This document shows positions 36,945-44,361 of a stretch of 64,000 nt of DNA, piece after piece; position 1 is the stretch's first letter, and every line of letters begins with the position of its first letter. Both the position numbers and the translations under genes were made by a program. The notes beneath the pieces were generated by a model that saw nothing but the letters and a program-made list of their open reading frames with translations, did not search any database and was not told the origin of the DNA. The stretch comes from Microbacterium oxydans (GTDB lineage Bacteria; Actinomycetota; Actinomycetes; Actinomycetales; Microbacteriaceae). The stretch lies in contig NZ_CP092891.1 in assembly GCF_026559675.1 (NCBI RefSeq), positions 3,472,001 through 3,536,000 on the forward strand, written 5' to 3'.

Positions 36945-38351
36945 ATGAGCGAACCCGAACCTCGCCAGGGCGTTCCCGAGCCCGTGGCGACTGCGAACAG
37001 CGGCGCCGTGGCCGTCGTCGGCCTGGATCTGCGCGGCGAGACGCCGGCCCCGAAGAAGCAGGTCTACTCCTGGGCGCTGTGGGACTGGGCGACGCAGCCC
37101 TTCAACACGGTCATCCTGACGTTCATCTTCACGGCGCTCTACCTGACGACCGACGCGTTCCTCCCCGCAGAGCTCGCCGCCCTCGACCCGAAGAGCCAGG
37201 CGCACGAGGCGGCCATCGCCGACCTCACCTCGGGCCTCGGGCTCGGCTCGACCATCGCGGCCTTCGCCATACTCCTCCTCGCGCCGGTCCTCGGTCAGCG
37301 GGCCGATGCCGCCGGGCGGCAGAAGCTCTGGCTCGGCATCGGCACCGGCGCCCTCATCCTGTGCATGTTCGGCCTCTGGTTCGTCGAGCCGACGCCCACG
37401 CTGTTCTGGCTCGGCGTCGCCCTCATCTCCGCCGGATCGGTGTTCGGCGAGATCGCGGCGGTCAACTCGAACGCCATGCTCATCGGCATCGCGAACCCCA
37501 AGACCGTGGGCCGCATCTCCGGGCTCGGCTGGGGCTTCGGCTACCTCGGCGGCATCATCGCGCTCGTCATCGTGATCGTCTTCTACATGATGGACTGGTT
37601 CGGCCTCCCGGAAGACGGCGGCCTCCCGTTCCGCATCATCGCGGTCGGCTGTGCGATCTGGGCGATCGTGTTCAGCATCCCGATCTTCCTGAATGTGCCG
37701 GAGCCGTCGCTCGGCCGCCCGGACCGCAAGGTCGGCTTCTTCGCCTCCTACCGGCTGCTGGTCAAAGACGTCATCGGCCTCTACCGCTCCCCCGAGACGC
37801 GGCCGACGTTCTGGTTCCTGCTCGCGAGCGCCGTGTTCCGCGACGGACTGGGCGGCATCTTCGCGTTCGGCGCCGTGATCGGGTCGACGGTCTTCCACTT
37901 CCAGTTCCTCGACATCGTGATCTTCGGCATCGCGGCCAACCTCATCGCGGGCGTCTCCACGATCATCGCCGGGCGCTTCGACGACCGGTTCGGCCCCAAG
38001 CGGATCATCCTGCTGTCGCTCGGCGCGATGGTGGTCGCCGGCCTCGGCGTCTTCTTCCTGCGTGACGGCGGCACGATCGTCTTCTGGATCGGCGGCCTCA
38101 TCCTGTGCGCCTTCGTCGGCCCCGCGCAGGCCTCCGCCCGCTCCTTCCTCGCCCGGGTCACCCCGGCAGGGCGCGAGGGCGAGATCTTCGGCCTGTACGC
38201 CACGACCGGTCGGGCCGCGAGCTGGATGGCCTCCGGCGCCTGGACGCTGCTGATCGTGCTGACGGCCCAGACGGCATTCGGCATCCTGGGCATCGTGATC
38301 GTGCTGATCGCGGGCTTCCTGCTGCTGCTGCCGGTGAAGGCCCCACGCTGA
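36945..38351 (+). CDS. MFS transporter, UMF1/Atg22-like family
   Basis: The 468-residue membrane protein has a long polar N-terminus, then KKQVYSWALWDWATQPFNTVILTFIFTALYL, the UMF1 (vacuole effluxer Atg22-like) start. It has about 12 helices and includes FGEIAAVNSNAMLIGIANPKTVGRISGLGWGFGYLGG and RSFLARVTPAGREGEIFGLYATTGRAASWMA, both diagnostic. Atg22-like proteins export amino acids in yeast; the bacterial substrates are unknown. It stands 77 bases after the lrp gene on the same strand. Confidence 0.92.
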   Translation: MSEPEPRQGVPEPVATANSGAVAVVGLDLRGETPAPKKQVYSWALWDWATQPFNTVILTFIFTALYLTTDAFLPAELAALDPKSQAHEAAIADLTSGLGLGSTIAAFAILLLAPVLGQRADAAGRQKLWLGIGTGALILCMFGLWFVEPTPTLFWLGVALISAGSVFGEIAAVNSNAMLIGIANPKTVGRISGLGWGFGYLGGIIALVIVIVFYMMDWFGLPEDGGLPFRIIAVGCAIWAIVFSIPIFLNVPEPSLGRPDRKVGFFASYRLLVKDVIGLYRSPETRPTFWFLLASAVFRDGLGGIFAFGAVIGSTVFHFQFLDIVIFGIAANLIAGVSTIIAGRFDDRFGPKRIILLSLGAMVVAGLGVFFLRDGGTIVFWIGGLILCAFVGPAQASARSFLARVTPAGREGEIFGLYATTGRAASWMASGAWTLLIVLTAQTAFGILGIVIVLIAGFLLLLPVKAPR

Positions 38352-38386
38352 CCCGGACACACGTGCGGCGGGAGTAGCCTGACCGC

Positions 38387-39304
38387 GTGACCGTCTTCCT
38401 CGCCTTCCTCGCCAACGTCCTGGTCGCGGTGGCGAAGACGATCGCGGCGCTCATCACCTCCTCCGCATCGATGGTCGCCGAGGCGGCCCACTCGTGGGCG
38501 GATGCCGGGAACGAGGTGTTCCTCCTCATCGCCGACCGCCGCGGGGCGAAGGCGAAGGATGCGCGGCATCCGCTCGGCTACGGCCGCAACGCCTTCGTGT
38601 GGTCGCTGATCGCCGCCTTCGGGATCTTCACGGCCGGGTCGATCGTGTCGATCATGCACGGCATCCAGGAGCTGTCCGACACCGGTCCCGTCGAGAGCCC
38701 GATGGTGGCGTACATCGTGCTGGGCATCTCGTTCGTGCTCGAGGGTGCGTCGTTCACCCAGGCGATGGTGAAGTCCCGCCGCCTCGCGAAGGAGCGGGGT
38801 TCGTCGACCTGGGACTTCGTGCTGGAGACGAGCGACACCACGCTGCGGGCCGTGTTCTTCGAGGACTCGGCCGCCCTCATCGGCCTGGTGCTGGCGGGAG
38901 GCGCGATCCTCCTGCACCAGATCACCGGGGTCGCCGCCTGGGACGCCATCGGCTCGATCCTGGTCGGGGTGCTGCTGGGCGTGGTCGCCATCATCCTCAT
39001 CCGGCGGAACATCGCGTTCCTCGTGGGCGCGACCGCCGCGCCGGAGCTGAGGGCGCGTGTCGGGAAGGCCCTGCTCGGCCTGCCCCAGATCGAGCGCGTC
39101 ACCTACCTGCACATCGAGTACGTGGGACCGAACCGGCTCTTCATCGTCGCGGAGGTCGACCTGGCCGGCGACGCCCGCGAGCACGACGTGGCCCTGCGGC
39201 TGCGCGAGCTGGAGCAGCGGATCGAGGAGCATGAGGCGGTCGAGACCGCGGTGCTCTCCCTGTCGGTCGACGACGAGCCCTCGGCGGAATTCGCCTCGGC
39301 CTAG
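38387..39304 (+). CDS. cation diffusion facilitator family transporter
   Basis: The 305-residue protein starts at GTG with the first helix itself (TVFLAFLANVLVAVAKTIAALITSSASMVAEAAHSWADAGNEV). It carries the CDF metal site H-x-x-x-D (HSWADAGNE) and a second site lower down (FFEDSAALIGL). Six helices are followed by a cytoplasmic ferredoxin-like C-terminal domain (LPQIERVTYLHIEYVGPNRLFIVAEVDL). It should export Zn2+, Fe2+, Mn2+ or similar ions. The N-terminal extension usual in the family is missing, so an upstream start cannot be excluded. Confidence 0.93.
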   Translation: MTVFLAFLANVLVAVAKTIAALITSSASMVAEAAHSWADAGNEVFLLIADRRGAKAKDARHPLGYGRNAFVWSLIAAFGIFTAGSIVSIMHGIQELSDTGPVESPMVAYIVLGISFVLEGASFTQAMVKSRRLAKERGSSTWDFVLETSDTTLRAVFFEDSAALIGLVLAGGAILLHQITGVAAWDAIGSILVGVLLGVVAIILIRRNIAFLVGATAAPELRARVGKALLGLPQIERVTYLHIEYVGPNRLFIVAEVDLAGDAREHDVALRLRELEQRIEEHEAVETAVLSLSVDDEPSAEFASA

Positions 39305-39335
39305 ACGGAGACGAGCAGCGCGCTCTGGTGGCCCG

Positions 39336-39500
39336 CGCTCAGCGCTGCCAGTTGTCGGCGAGCTTGTTCAGCAGCCGGGCGAGTTCGAGCCGCTCAGCGC
39401 TGCCAGTTGTCGGCGAGCTTGTTCAGCAGCCGGGCGAGTTCGAGCCGCTCAGCGCTGCCAGTTGTCGGCGAGCTTGTTCAGCAGCCGGGCGAGTTCGACC
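39336..39500. repeat. 55-bp tandem triplication of the 3' end of a MarR gene
   Basis: Three consecutive 55-bp units (39336-39390, 39391-39445, 39446-39500) are nearly identical; the third differs at 39499. The third is the true 3' end (RLLNKLADNWQR and stop) of the minus-strand MarR gene. The other two lie beyond its stop and each repeat the same codons and stop. There are no spacers, so this is not a CRISPR array. Confidence 0.95.
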
Positions 39501-40042
39501 CGCTCCTCGTCGGTGAACGGCGTGAGCGCGGCCGTGAGCATCTCCCGCCTCTCCCCGCGAGCGCCGCGCGCGATGCGACGCCCTTCGTCCGTCAGGGCGA
39601 TGCGCGTGCGGCGCGCATCGTCGGGGTCGGCCTCGCGGCGCACGAAGCCCCGCTCGACCCCCTGCTGCACGAGGCGGGACGCGCGCGGCTGATCCACGCC
39701 GATCGCCGTGCCGAGAGCGCTCACGCTGAGCGGGGAGGATGCCGCGGCGAGCGCCTCCAGCATCCGCATGCGCGCGGGTCCACCGAGGCGGCCGGACGGA
39801 TCCGCCATCCAGGGCGGCATCCCCGGATGACCGCGGTGGTGCTCGAAGTGATCGCGAGGGTCTTCGCCGTGTCCGCCGTGGGGGCCGCCGTGCCATCCGT
39901 GCGGACCGCCGTGTCCGCGGCCTCCGCCACGCTCCCCGGAGCCGCCGGGGCCGCCCGGGCGACGACCGCGCAGACGGGACAGGGCCTGGGCGATGGCTTC
40001 GGCGGGATCCGGCTCTGTCGGCTCGTGCGATTCGGTGGTCAC
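39449..40042 (-). CDS. MarR family regulator with His/Gly-rich N-terminal region
   Basis: The 197-residue protein has a polar N-terminal helix (AIAQALSRLRGRR). A Gly/His/Pro-rich low-complexity stretch follows (about 28-75, including GGPHGWHGGPHGGHGEDP), then a MarR winged helix (ARMRMLEALAAASSPLSVSALGTAIGVDQPRASRLVQQGVERGFV) with wing READPDDARRTRIALTDEG. The His-rich segment could bind metal ions. The convergent neighbour is a CDF metal exporter and the divergent neighbour is a second winged-helix protein with an even more His-rich tail, so metal sensing is a reasonable inference. Expression probably starts at the ACATG-rich intergenic region. Confidence 0.88.
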   Translation of the reverse strand: MTTESHEPTEPDPAEAIAQALSRLRGRRPGGPGGSGERGGGRGHGGPHGWHGGPHGGHGEDPRDHFEHHRGHPGMPPWMADPSGRLGGPARMRMLEALAAASSPLSVSALGTAIGVDQPRASRLVQQGVERGFVRREADPDDARRTRIALTDEGRRIARGARGERREMLTAALTPFTDEERVELARLLNKLADNWQR

Positions 40043-40053
40043 CGTTCAATTTT

Positions 40054-40125
40054 ACATGCGACTTGACATGCATCACCACTCCATGTCACACTACATGTAC
40101 ATGCACTGTGACATTCACATGCACA
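40054..40125. promoter_or_regulatory. array of ACATG/CATGT operator motifs between two divergent winged-helix genes
   Basis: Within about 70 bases the pentamer ACATG or its complement occurs repeatedly: ACATGC at 40054, TGACATG at 40064-40070, CATGTCA at 40082-40088, ACATGTACATG starting at 40093, ACATGC near 40117. TGACATG and CATGTCA form a perfect 7-bp inverted repeat with an 11-base spacer. The stretch is far richer in A/T than its surroundings and overlaps a possible -35 TTGACA (40063-40068). It is probably the operator for one or both flanking regulators. Confidence 0.75.
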
Positions 40126-40145
40126 CTGACAACTAAGGACTTCCC

Positions 40146-40916
40146 ATGAACACCACGGATTCACAGAACCCCGAGAACACCTCCCGCCCCTTCGGCTACT
40201 GGCTGAAGGCCGCCGACCGCCTGATGGCGGCCGAGTTCGCCACCGCGTTCGACAGCGAGCACGCGAGCCGCCGCGACTGGCGCATCCTCAACCTCGTGGA
40301 CGGGACCGTCGCGTCGGACCGCCCGCTGAACGCCCACAAGCTGCACCGCCTCGTCGAGCGCGGCTGGGTCGCCCCGGAAGGGACCGGCTGGACGCTGACC
40401 GACGAGGGCCGCTCCGCGAAGGAGCGCCTCGGCGCCATCGTCGACGAGATCCGAGCGAAGGTCGCCGACGCCGTGCCCGAAGAGGACATGGCCACCACGC
40501 TGGCCTCGCTCGAGAAGATCGCCCGCGCGTTCGGCTGGGACGAGGAGACCCCTCTTCCCCGCGGTCGCCGGCACGGCTTCGGCGGACCCCGCCACGGGCG
40601 CGGCTTCCCGCGCGGCTTCGGCCGCCCGTTCGGCCGCGGCTTCGGTCACGGCGAGGACTCCGACCACGGTCAGGACTTCGAGCACGGACGCGGACGCGGC
40701 TTCGGCCCCGGCCGCGGCTTCGGGCCCGAGATGGACGCCGAGCACGGATGCCGCCACGGCGAGCCCGGTGCCGGCCACCGCGGTCGCGGACACGGACACC
40801 CCGGTCACGGCGACCACGGCCACCGCGGTCACGGCCCGCACCGTGCCGAGCGCATCGCTCAGCACGCGTTCGAGCGTGGCTTCGACGCGGGCTTCACCCG
40901 CGGTCGCGACGCCTGA
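40146..40916 (+). CDS. winged-helix (MarR/PadR-like) protein with long His/Gly/Arg-rich tail
   Basis: The 256-residue product begins with a winged-helix-like domain (about 10-125: FGYWLKAADRLMAAEFATAF, DWRILNLVDGTV, HKLHRLVERGWVAPEGTGWTLTDEGRSAKERL). The rest (about 135-256) is low complexity, alternating HG, RG, FG and GHG with more than 20 histidines, and ends in AQHAFERGFDAGFTRGRDA. It lies divergent from the MarR gene with a similar domain plus His-rich segment, so the two look like paralogues. The tail may bind metal or nucleic acid. The gene ends at a strong hairpin at 40935-40973. Confidence 0.85.
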   Translation: MNTTDSQNPENTSRPFGYWLKAADRLMAAEFATAFDSEHASRRDWRILNLVDGTVASDRPLNAHKLHRLVERGWVAPEGTGWTLTDEGRSAKERLGAIVDEIRAKVADAVPEEDMATTLASLEKIARAFGWDEETPLPRGRRHGFGGPRHGRGFPRGFGRPFGRGFGHGEDSDHGQDFEHGRGRGFGPGRGFGPEMDAEHGCRHGEPGAGHRGRGHGHPGHGDHGHRGHGPHRAERIAQHAFERGFDAGFTRGRDA

Positions 40917-40934
40917 CCAGCAGAAGCACCCCCA

Positions 40935-41065
40935 CGAGACGCCTCACCCGACCTGTTCGGGTGAGGCGTCTCGTCTCGCTTCGCTCGCTCGACGAACGGG
41001 AGGGGCGGGCGGGACGGTCGTCGAGCGAGGAGCGAAGCGACGAGACGAAACGCCCCGACCCACGC
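40935..41065. repeat. terminator hairpin plus inverted pair of dispersed palindromic elements
   Basis: A perfect 17-bp stem (40935-40951 with 40957-40973, loop CCTGT) follows the winged-helix gene. It runs into TCGTCTCGCTTCGCTCGCTC, and an inverted partner (about 41020-41062) reads GTCGAGCGAGGAGCGAAGCG followed by ACGAGACGAAACG. The same core appears at 17004-17055. Placed between convergent genes it is likely a bidirectional terminator built from a REP-like repeat family. Confidence 0.85.
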
Positions 41066-41066
41066 C

Positions 41067-41711
41067 TCAGAGGTCGAGCAGTGCCACGGCCGACTCGTCG
41101 GCACCGGCGGCGCGCAGCCGGGCGCCCATCGCAGAGGCGGCGAGGGCGTAGGGACGCTCATCGTCCATCAGCAGCGAGCGCGAATTGGCCTCCTCGTTCA
41201 GAGCCACCAGCTCGAACGCGAGCACCTCCGGGTCGGCATCGATCTCGCCCGCCGTCACCGCGTGACGCAGCTGAGCCTCGACGTAGCCGTACCAGTCGAC
41301 CAGGGCGGCGCGCACGGCATCGCTCACCGGTCCGGACTTCGAGTCCACGTCGGCCGCGGTCGCGGCGAAGAAGCATCCGCCCGTGAAGACGCGGTCCTTC
41401 GAGTAGGTCAGGGAGTTGTGCAGCAGCGCGGCGAGGCGGCGCACGCCGCGCGGATGCTCGCGAGCCGGCTCGACGATCCGCGCCGTGAAGATCTCCCGGG
41501 CCGCGGCGACCGTGGCGAGCTGCAGCCCCTCCTTGCTCTGGAAGAGTGTCGCGATGCTGCTCTTGCTCGACCCGGAGGCCTCCGCGAGGCGGCCGATCGT
41601 CAGCCCGTCGAGACCTTCCACCGACGCGAGATCGGTCGCGCTCTGCAGCACGATCCGCCGCGAGGCATCGCCCCGGGCTCTCCGCCCGTCCAGAACCGCG
41701 CTCTCCGACAT
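41067..41711 (-). CDS. TetR/AcrR family transcriptional regulator
   Basis: The 214-residue protein has an N-terminal TetR helix-turn-helix (ASRRIVLQSATDLASVEGLDGLTIGRLAEASGSSKSSIATLFQSKEGLQLATV, about 15-67). A helical C-terminal domain follows, with FFAATAADVDSKSGPV and FELVALNEEANSRSLLMDD (TetR_C_16-like). It is divergent from an alpha/beta hydrolase gene; two tandem operator-like repeats fill the short gap, so it probably represses both itself and the hydrolase. Confidence 0.93.
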   Translation of the reverse strand: MSESAVLDGRRARGDASRRIVLQSATDLASVEGLDGLTIGRLAEASGSSKSSIATLFQSKEGLQLATVAAAREIFTARIVEPAREHPRGVRRLAALLHNSLTYSKDRVFTGGCFFAATAADVDSKSGPVSDAVRAALVDWYGYVEAQLRHAVTAGEIDADPEVLAFELVALNEEANSRSLLMDDERPYALAASAMGARLRAAGADESAVALLDL

Positions 41712-41715
41712 GCCC

Positions 41716-41761
41716 CTAGTATACGAACGATCGTTCGCCTAGTATACGTATGATCGTTCGT
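41716..41761. promoter_or_regulatory. two tandem TetR operators
   Basis: Two 23-bp direct repeats (41716-41738 and 41739-41761) read CTAGTATACG, three variable bases, GATCGTTCG, one base. The first contains a perfect 14-bp palindrome CGAACGATCGTTCG (41724-41737). They fill almost the entire gap between the divergent tetR (start 41711) and hydrolase (start 41785) genes. TAGTATAC stretches may contribute -10 elements. Confidence 0.85.
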
Positions 41762-41784
41762 ATTGTTCTGGCGAAGGAGCTCCC

Positions 41785-42708
41785 ATGCCGTCCCTCCCCG
41801 CGATGCTCGCGCGCAGCATCCACACCGCAGCCGCCGTCTCCCCCGCGCTCGCCGGCGACATCGCCTACCGCCTGTTCTTCACGACCTCACCGCGGATGGC
41901 GGTGCGCGATGCGGATGCTCCCACTCACGCCGACGCCCGCCGCGGACGACTGTCGGTGCGCGGCATCGAGGTCGTCACGTACGAGTGGGGCACCGGGCCG
42001 CGCACGGCGCTGCTCCTGCACGGATGGCGCGGACGCGCCTCGCAGTTCGCGCCCCTCGTGCGGGAACTCGTCGCCGAGGGGTTCCATGTCCTCGCGTTCG
42101 ATGCCCCGGCCCACGGCTCGTCGGCCGGGCGGGGCACCGACATCCGCGACTGGGTCGACGCCGCCGAGCAGCTGCAGGACCGGCACGGCCCCTTCGCCGC
42201 GATCGTCGGGCACTCGTTCGGCGCCCTCGCCGCACTGACCGTCGCGCGGTCGACCGTTCCGACCCCGGCGGTCGTCGCGATCGCCGGGGCGGCGAGCCCC
42301 GAGGCCTTCCTCGCGCAGTTCGCCCGAGACCTCCGGCTCGACGCCGCGACGACAGCACGCCTGTCCGCGCGGTTCCGCCGGCGACTCGACGTCGACCAAG
42401 AGACCGTGTCGGAGCGCTACGATGCGGCCCGTCACCCCCTCCCCGCCGACACCGCGCTCCTCGTCGTGCACGACCGTGGCGACCGGCGGATGCCCGACCA
42501 CGACTCCCTCCGCCTGCACGACGCCCACCCCGAGCGGTCCCGCCTGCTCCGCACCGAGGGCCTCGGACACACCCGGGTGCTGTCGGCGGATGCGACCCTC
42601 GACGCGGTCCTGGCGCTCGTGACGGACGGGCTGGCGGGGGTCGACGCCCTCGGCACGACGACGACCACGGCACCTGCGGCTCGGGAGACCGCGTCGATGC
42701 GAGCCTGA
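41785..42708 (+). CDS. alpha/beta hydrolase
   Basis: The 307-residue protein has the alpha/beta hydrolase pattern: oxyanion segment LLLHGWRGRASQF, LAFDAPAHGSSAG, the nucleophile elbow GHSFGA (Ser near 153), acid segment LLVVHDRGDRRMPDHDS and catalytic His in LRTEGLGHTRVLS. It is intracellular (no signal sequence). AAGGAG lies 6 bases before the ATG. It is controlled by the neighbouring TetR. The ester or lactone substrate is unknown. Confidence 0.92.
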   Translation: MPSLPAMLARSIHTAAAVSPALAGDIAYRLFFTTSPRMAVRDADAPTHADARRGRLSVRGIEVVTYEWGTGPRTALLLHGWRGRASQFAPLVRELVAEGFHVLAFDAPAHGSSAGRGTDIRDWVDAAEQLQDRHGPFAAIVGHSFGALAALTVARSTVPTPAVVAIAGAASPEAFLAQFARDLRLDAATTARLSARFRRRLDVDQETVSERYDAARHPLPADTALLVVHDRGDRRMPDHDSLRLHDAHPERSRLLRTEGLGHTRVLSADATLDAVLALVTDGLAGVDALGTTTTTAPAARETASMRA

Positions 42709-42760
42709 CCGGCCGCACCGGAGCGTGATCCTCCGCAGCAGCCGGACGTAGGCTGGATCA

Positions 42761-43792
42761 GTGGCGGATTCCCGGGGACGAGTATGGACCGGCGTCCTGC
42801 GCGTCGAACCGCACCGCGGCGACCACCGGGTGGCGCTTCGCGCCGCGGTCAGCGTGGCGGTGCCGCTCCTCGTGCTGTGGGCCGTGGGTCGCCTCGACCT
42901 GAGCATCTACGCCAGCTTCGGCGCCTTCGCCGCCCTCTACGGGCGCCACGACCTGTTCCGCGATCGCATCCGGATGCAGGCGAGCGCCGGCGGGGTGATC
43001 CTCGCCTCGATGCTCGTCGGCACCGCGTTGTCGGTCATCGCCGCTCCCGCCGCGGTCAGCATCCTCGTCGTCGCGATCATCGCATTCGCGGTCACACTGC
43101 TCGCCTACACGATGCGGTGGCATCCGCCCGGCCCCCTGTTCCCGGTGTTCGCGGTCGGGGCCTGCGCGACCATCCCGGCGAGCGTCGCCTCCTTCGGCGA
43201 CGTGCTCGTCGTCGGCGGTCCGAGCGTGCTGTTCGGACTCGCGGTCACCGCGCTCATCGGCGTCCTCACGCGCAGCACGAAGGCGGTGGCGCCGAAGCCC
43301 CCGCAACCGGTGGGGCCGATCGCGTGGGAGATGGCCGTGTCGGTCGCGATCGCCATCGCGGGCGCGGGCGTCGCGGGACTGCTGATCATGGACTCGCACT
43401 GGTACTGGGCCGCGGTCGGCGCCGTGGCGGCGGTCAGCGGTCCGCAGCTCAACGCCCGGGTGATCCGCGGCGTCCAGCGCCTCATCGGCACCCTGCTCGG
43501 CGTGCTCGTCGCGGCCGGGGTCCTGGCCCTCGATCTGCCGCCCCTCGCCGTCATCGCCCTCGTCGTGGTGCTGCAGGCCTCGGCCGAGCTGTTCGTCGGC
43601 CGCAACTACGGCATCGCCATGGTGTTCATCACGCCGCTCGCCCTGCTCATGGTGCACCTCGCCGCCCCCACCCCGGTCGACGTGCTCCTCCAGGACCGGG
43701 CGATCGAGACCGTGATCGGCGTGGCCGTCGGCACGCTCGTCGCCGTGGCGTCGGCCGCACTCCGGCGCCGGCAGATCACGAAGCGCGCCTGA
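42761..43792 (+). CDS. FUSC family membrane protein
   Basis: The 343-residue product starts at GTG. It has two sets of membrane helices: an N-terminal block of six (ALRAAVSVAVPLLVLWAVG, YASFGAFAALYGRHD, and more) and a second partial block (MAVSVAIAIAGAGVAGLLIM, HWYWAAVGAVAAVSGP) that includes the FUSC signature RVIRGVQRLIGTLLGVLVAA. FUSC proteins resemble aromatic-acid and fusaric-acid exporters. The cargo is unknown. Its stop codon lies in the first unit of a 20-bp tandem repeat. Confidence 0.88.
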   Translation: MADSRGRVWTGVLRVEPHRGDHRVALRAAVSVAVPLLVLWAVGRLDLSIYASFGAFAALYGRHDLFRDRIRMQASAGGVILASMLVGTALSVIAAPAAVSILVVAIIAFAVTLLAYTMRWHPPGPLFPVFAVGACATIPASVASFGDVLVVGGPSVLFGLAVTALIGVLTRSTKAVAPKPPQPVGPIAWEMAVSVAIAIAGAGVAGLLIMDSHWYWAAVGAVAAVSGPQLNARVIRGVQRLIGTLLGVLVAAGVLALDLPPLAVIALVVVLQASAELFVGRNYGIAMVFITPLALLMVHLAAPTPVDVLLQDRAIETVIGVAVGTLVAVASAALRRRQITKRA

Positions 43793-43865
43793 CCTCAGCC
43801 CTGCCCGCCTGACCTCAGCCCTGCCCGCCTGACCTCAGGCCTGCCCGCCCGACCTCAGCCGTGCA
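43786..43865. repeat. 20-bp tandem repeat containing the stop codons of two convergent genes
   Basis: CGCCTGACCTCAGCCCTGCC occurs at 43786-43805 and 43806-43825; 43826-43845 differs at one base and 43846-43865 is more diverged. The first unit carries the TGA of the FUSC gene (43790-43792); the last carries the stop of the minus-strand gene (TCA at 43855-43857). Each of the first three units contains both a TGA and a TCA. Confidence 0.92.
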
Positions 43866-44361
43866 GGCTCATCAGGAGCAGCATGCCGGCCATCATCAGC
43901 AGGCACCACCAGAAGGCGAATCGCTCGGCGCGGTCCGCACGGGCGCTGCCCGCACGCAGCAGCAGCCACCCGCCGAGCACCGCGAGGCCGAGCACGACGA
44001 CGACGAGCACCGCCGCGCCGGGCGCACCGGATGTCTGCCCGTGCGCATGGCCGGCGAAGCCGAGCGCCACGTAGGGCACCGCCATGAGGAGACCCATCGC
44101 GAAGGGGTCGCCCACGGCCCCGGGCGGCGACGGACGCCGTCGAGCCCGCGCCCCCGCCACGGCTGCCCAGAGGAAGAACGCGAACGTCACGCCGATGCCC
44201 GTCAGCGACGCGTGGCCCTCCGCGGCGGCGGGGATCATGAGCAGAGCCATGCCTCCCGCCGCCGCGACGTGAGCCGCCGCCCCGACAACGCCGGCAGGGG
44301 CTGCCGCCGCGCTCCGCAGCCGCGCCCGCCGAGGGGTGGCGGTGAGGCTCAGGCCGTCCAC
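43855..44361 (-). CDS. small integral membrane protein, possibly DUF5134-like
   Basis: With a GTG start at 44361 the product is 168 residues and overlaps the end of the aldehyde dehydrogenase gene by 13 bases. Five hydrophobic helices are visible, with Met/His-rich starts: GAAAHVAAAGGMALLMIPAA, GVTFAFFLWAAVAGA, FAMGLLMAVPYVALGFAGHAHG, VLVVVVLGLAVLGGWLLL, FAFWWCLLMMAGMLLLMSLHG. The 'HVAA-GMALM' type helix recalls DUF5134 membrane proteins, sometimes found near copper-handling genes, but I am unsure. The start could also lie further downstream. Confidence 0.65.
   Translation of the reverse strand: MDGLSLTATPRRARLRSAAAAPAGVVGAAAHVAAAGGMALLMIPAAAEGHASLTGIGVTFAFFLWAAVAGARARRRPSPPGAVGDPFAMGLLMAVPYVALGFAGHAHGQTSGAPGAAVLVVVVLGLAVLGGWLLLRAGSARADRAERFAFWWCLLMMAGMLLLMSLHG

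Noticed and set aside
39336-39500. CRISPR-like direct repeats
   Set aside because: The 55-bp units are directly adjacent with no spacers and contain the 3' end of a MarR gene; no cas genes are present.
40043-40145. Replication origin or DnaA-box cluster
   Set aside because: The motifs are ACATG/CATGT, not TTATCCACA-type boxes, and they sit between two divergent regulator genes.
41067-41711. TetR as regulator of the downstream FUSC exporter
   Set aside because: The operators lie only between tetR and the hydrolase; the FUSC gene follows the hydrolase by 52 bases and could be co-transcribed, but direct evidence for FUSC control is lacking.
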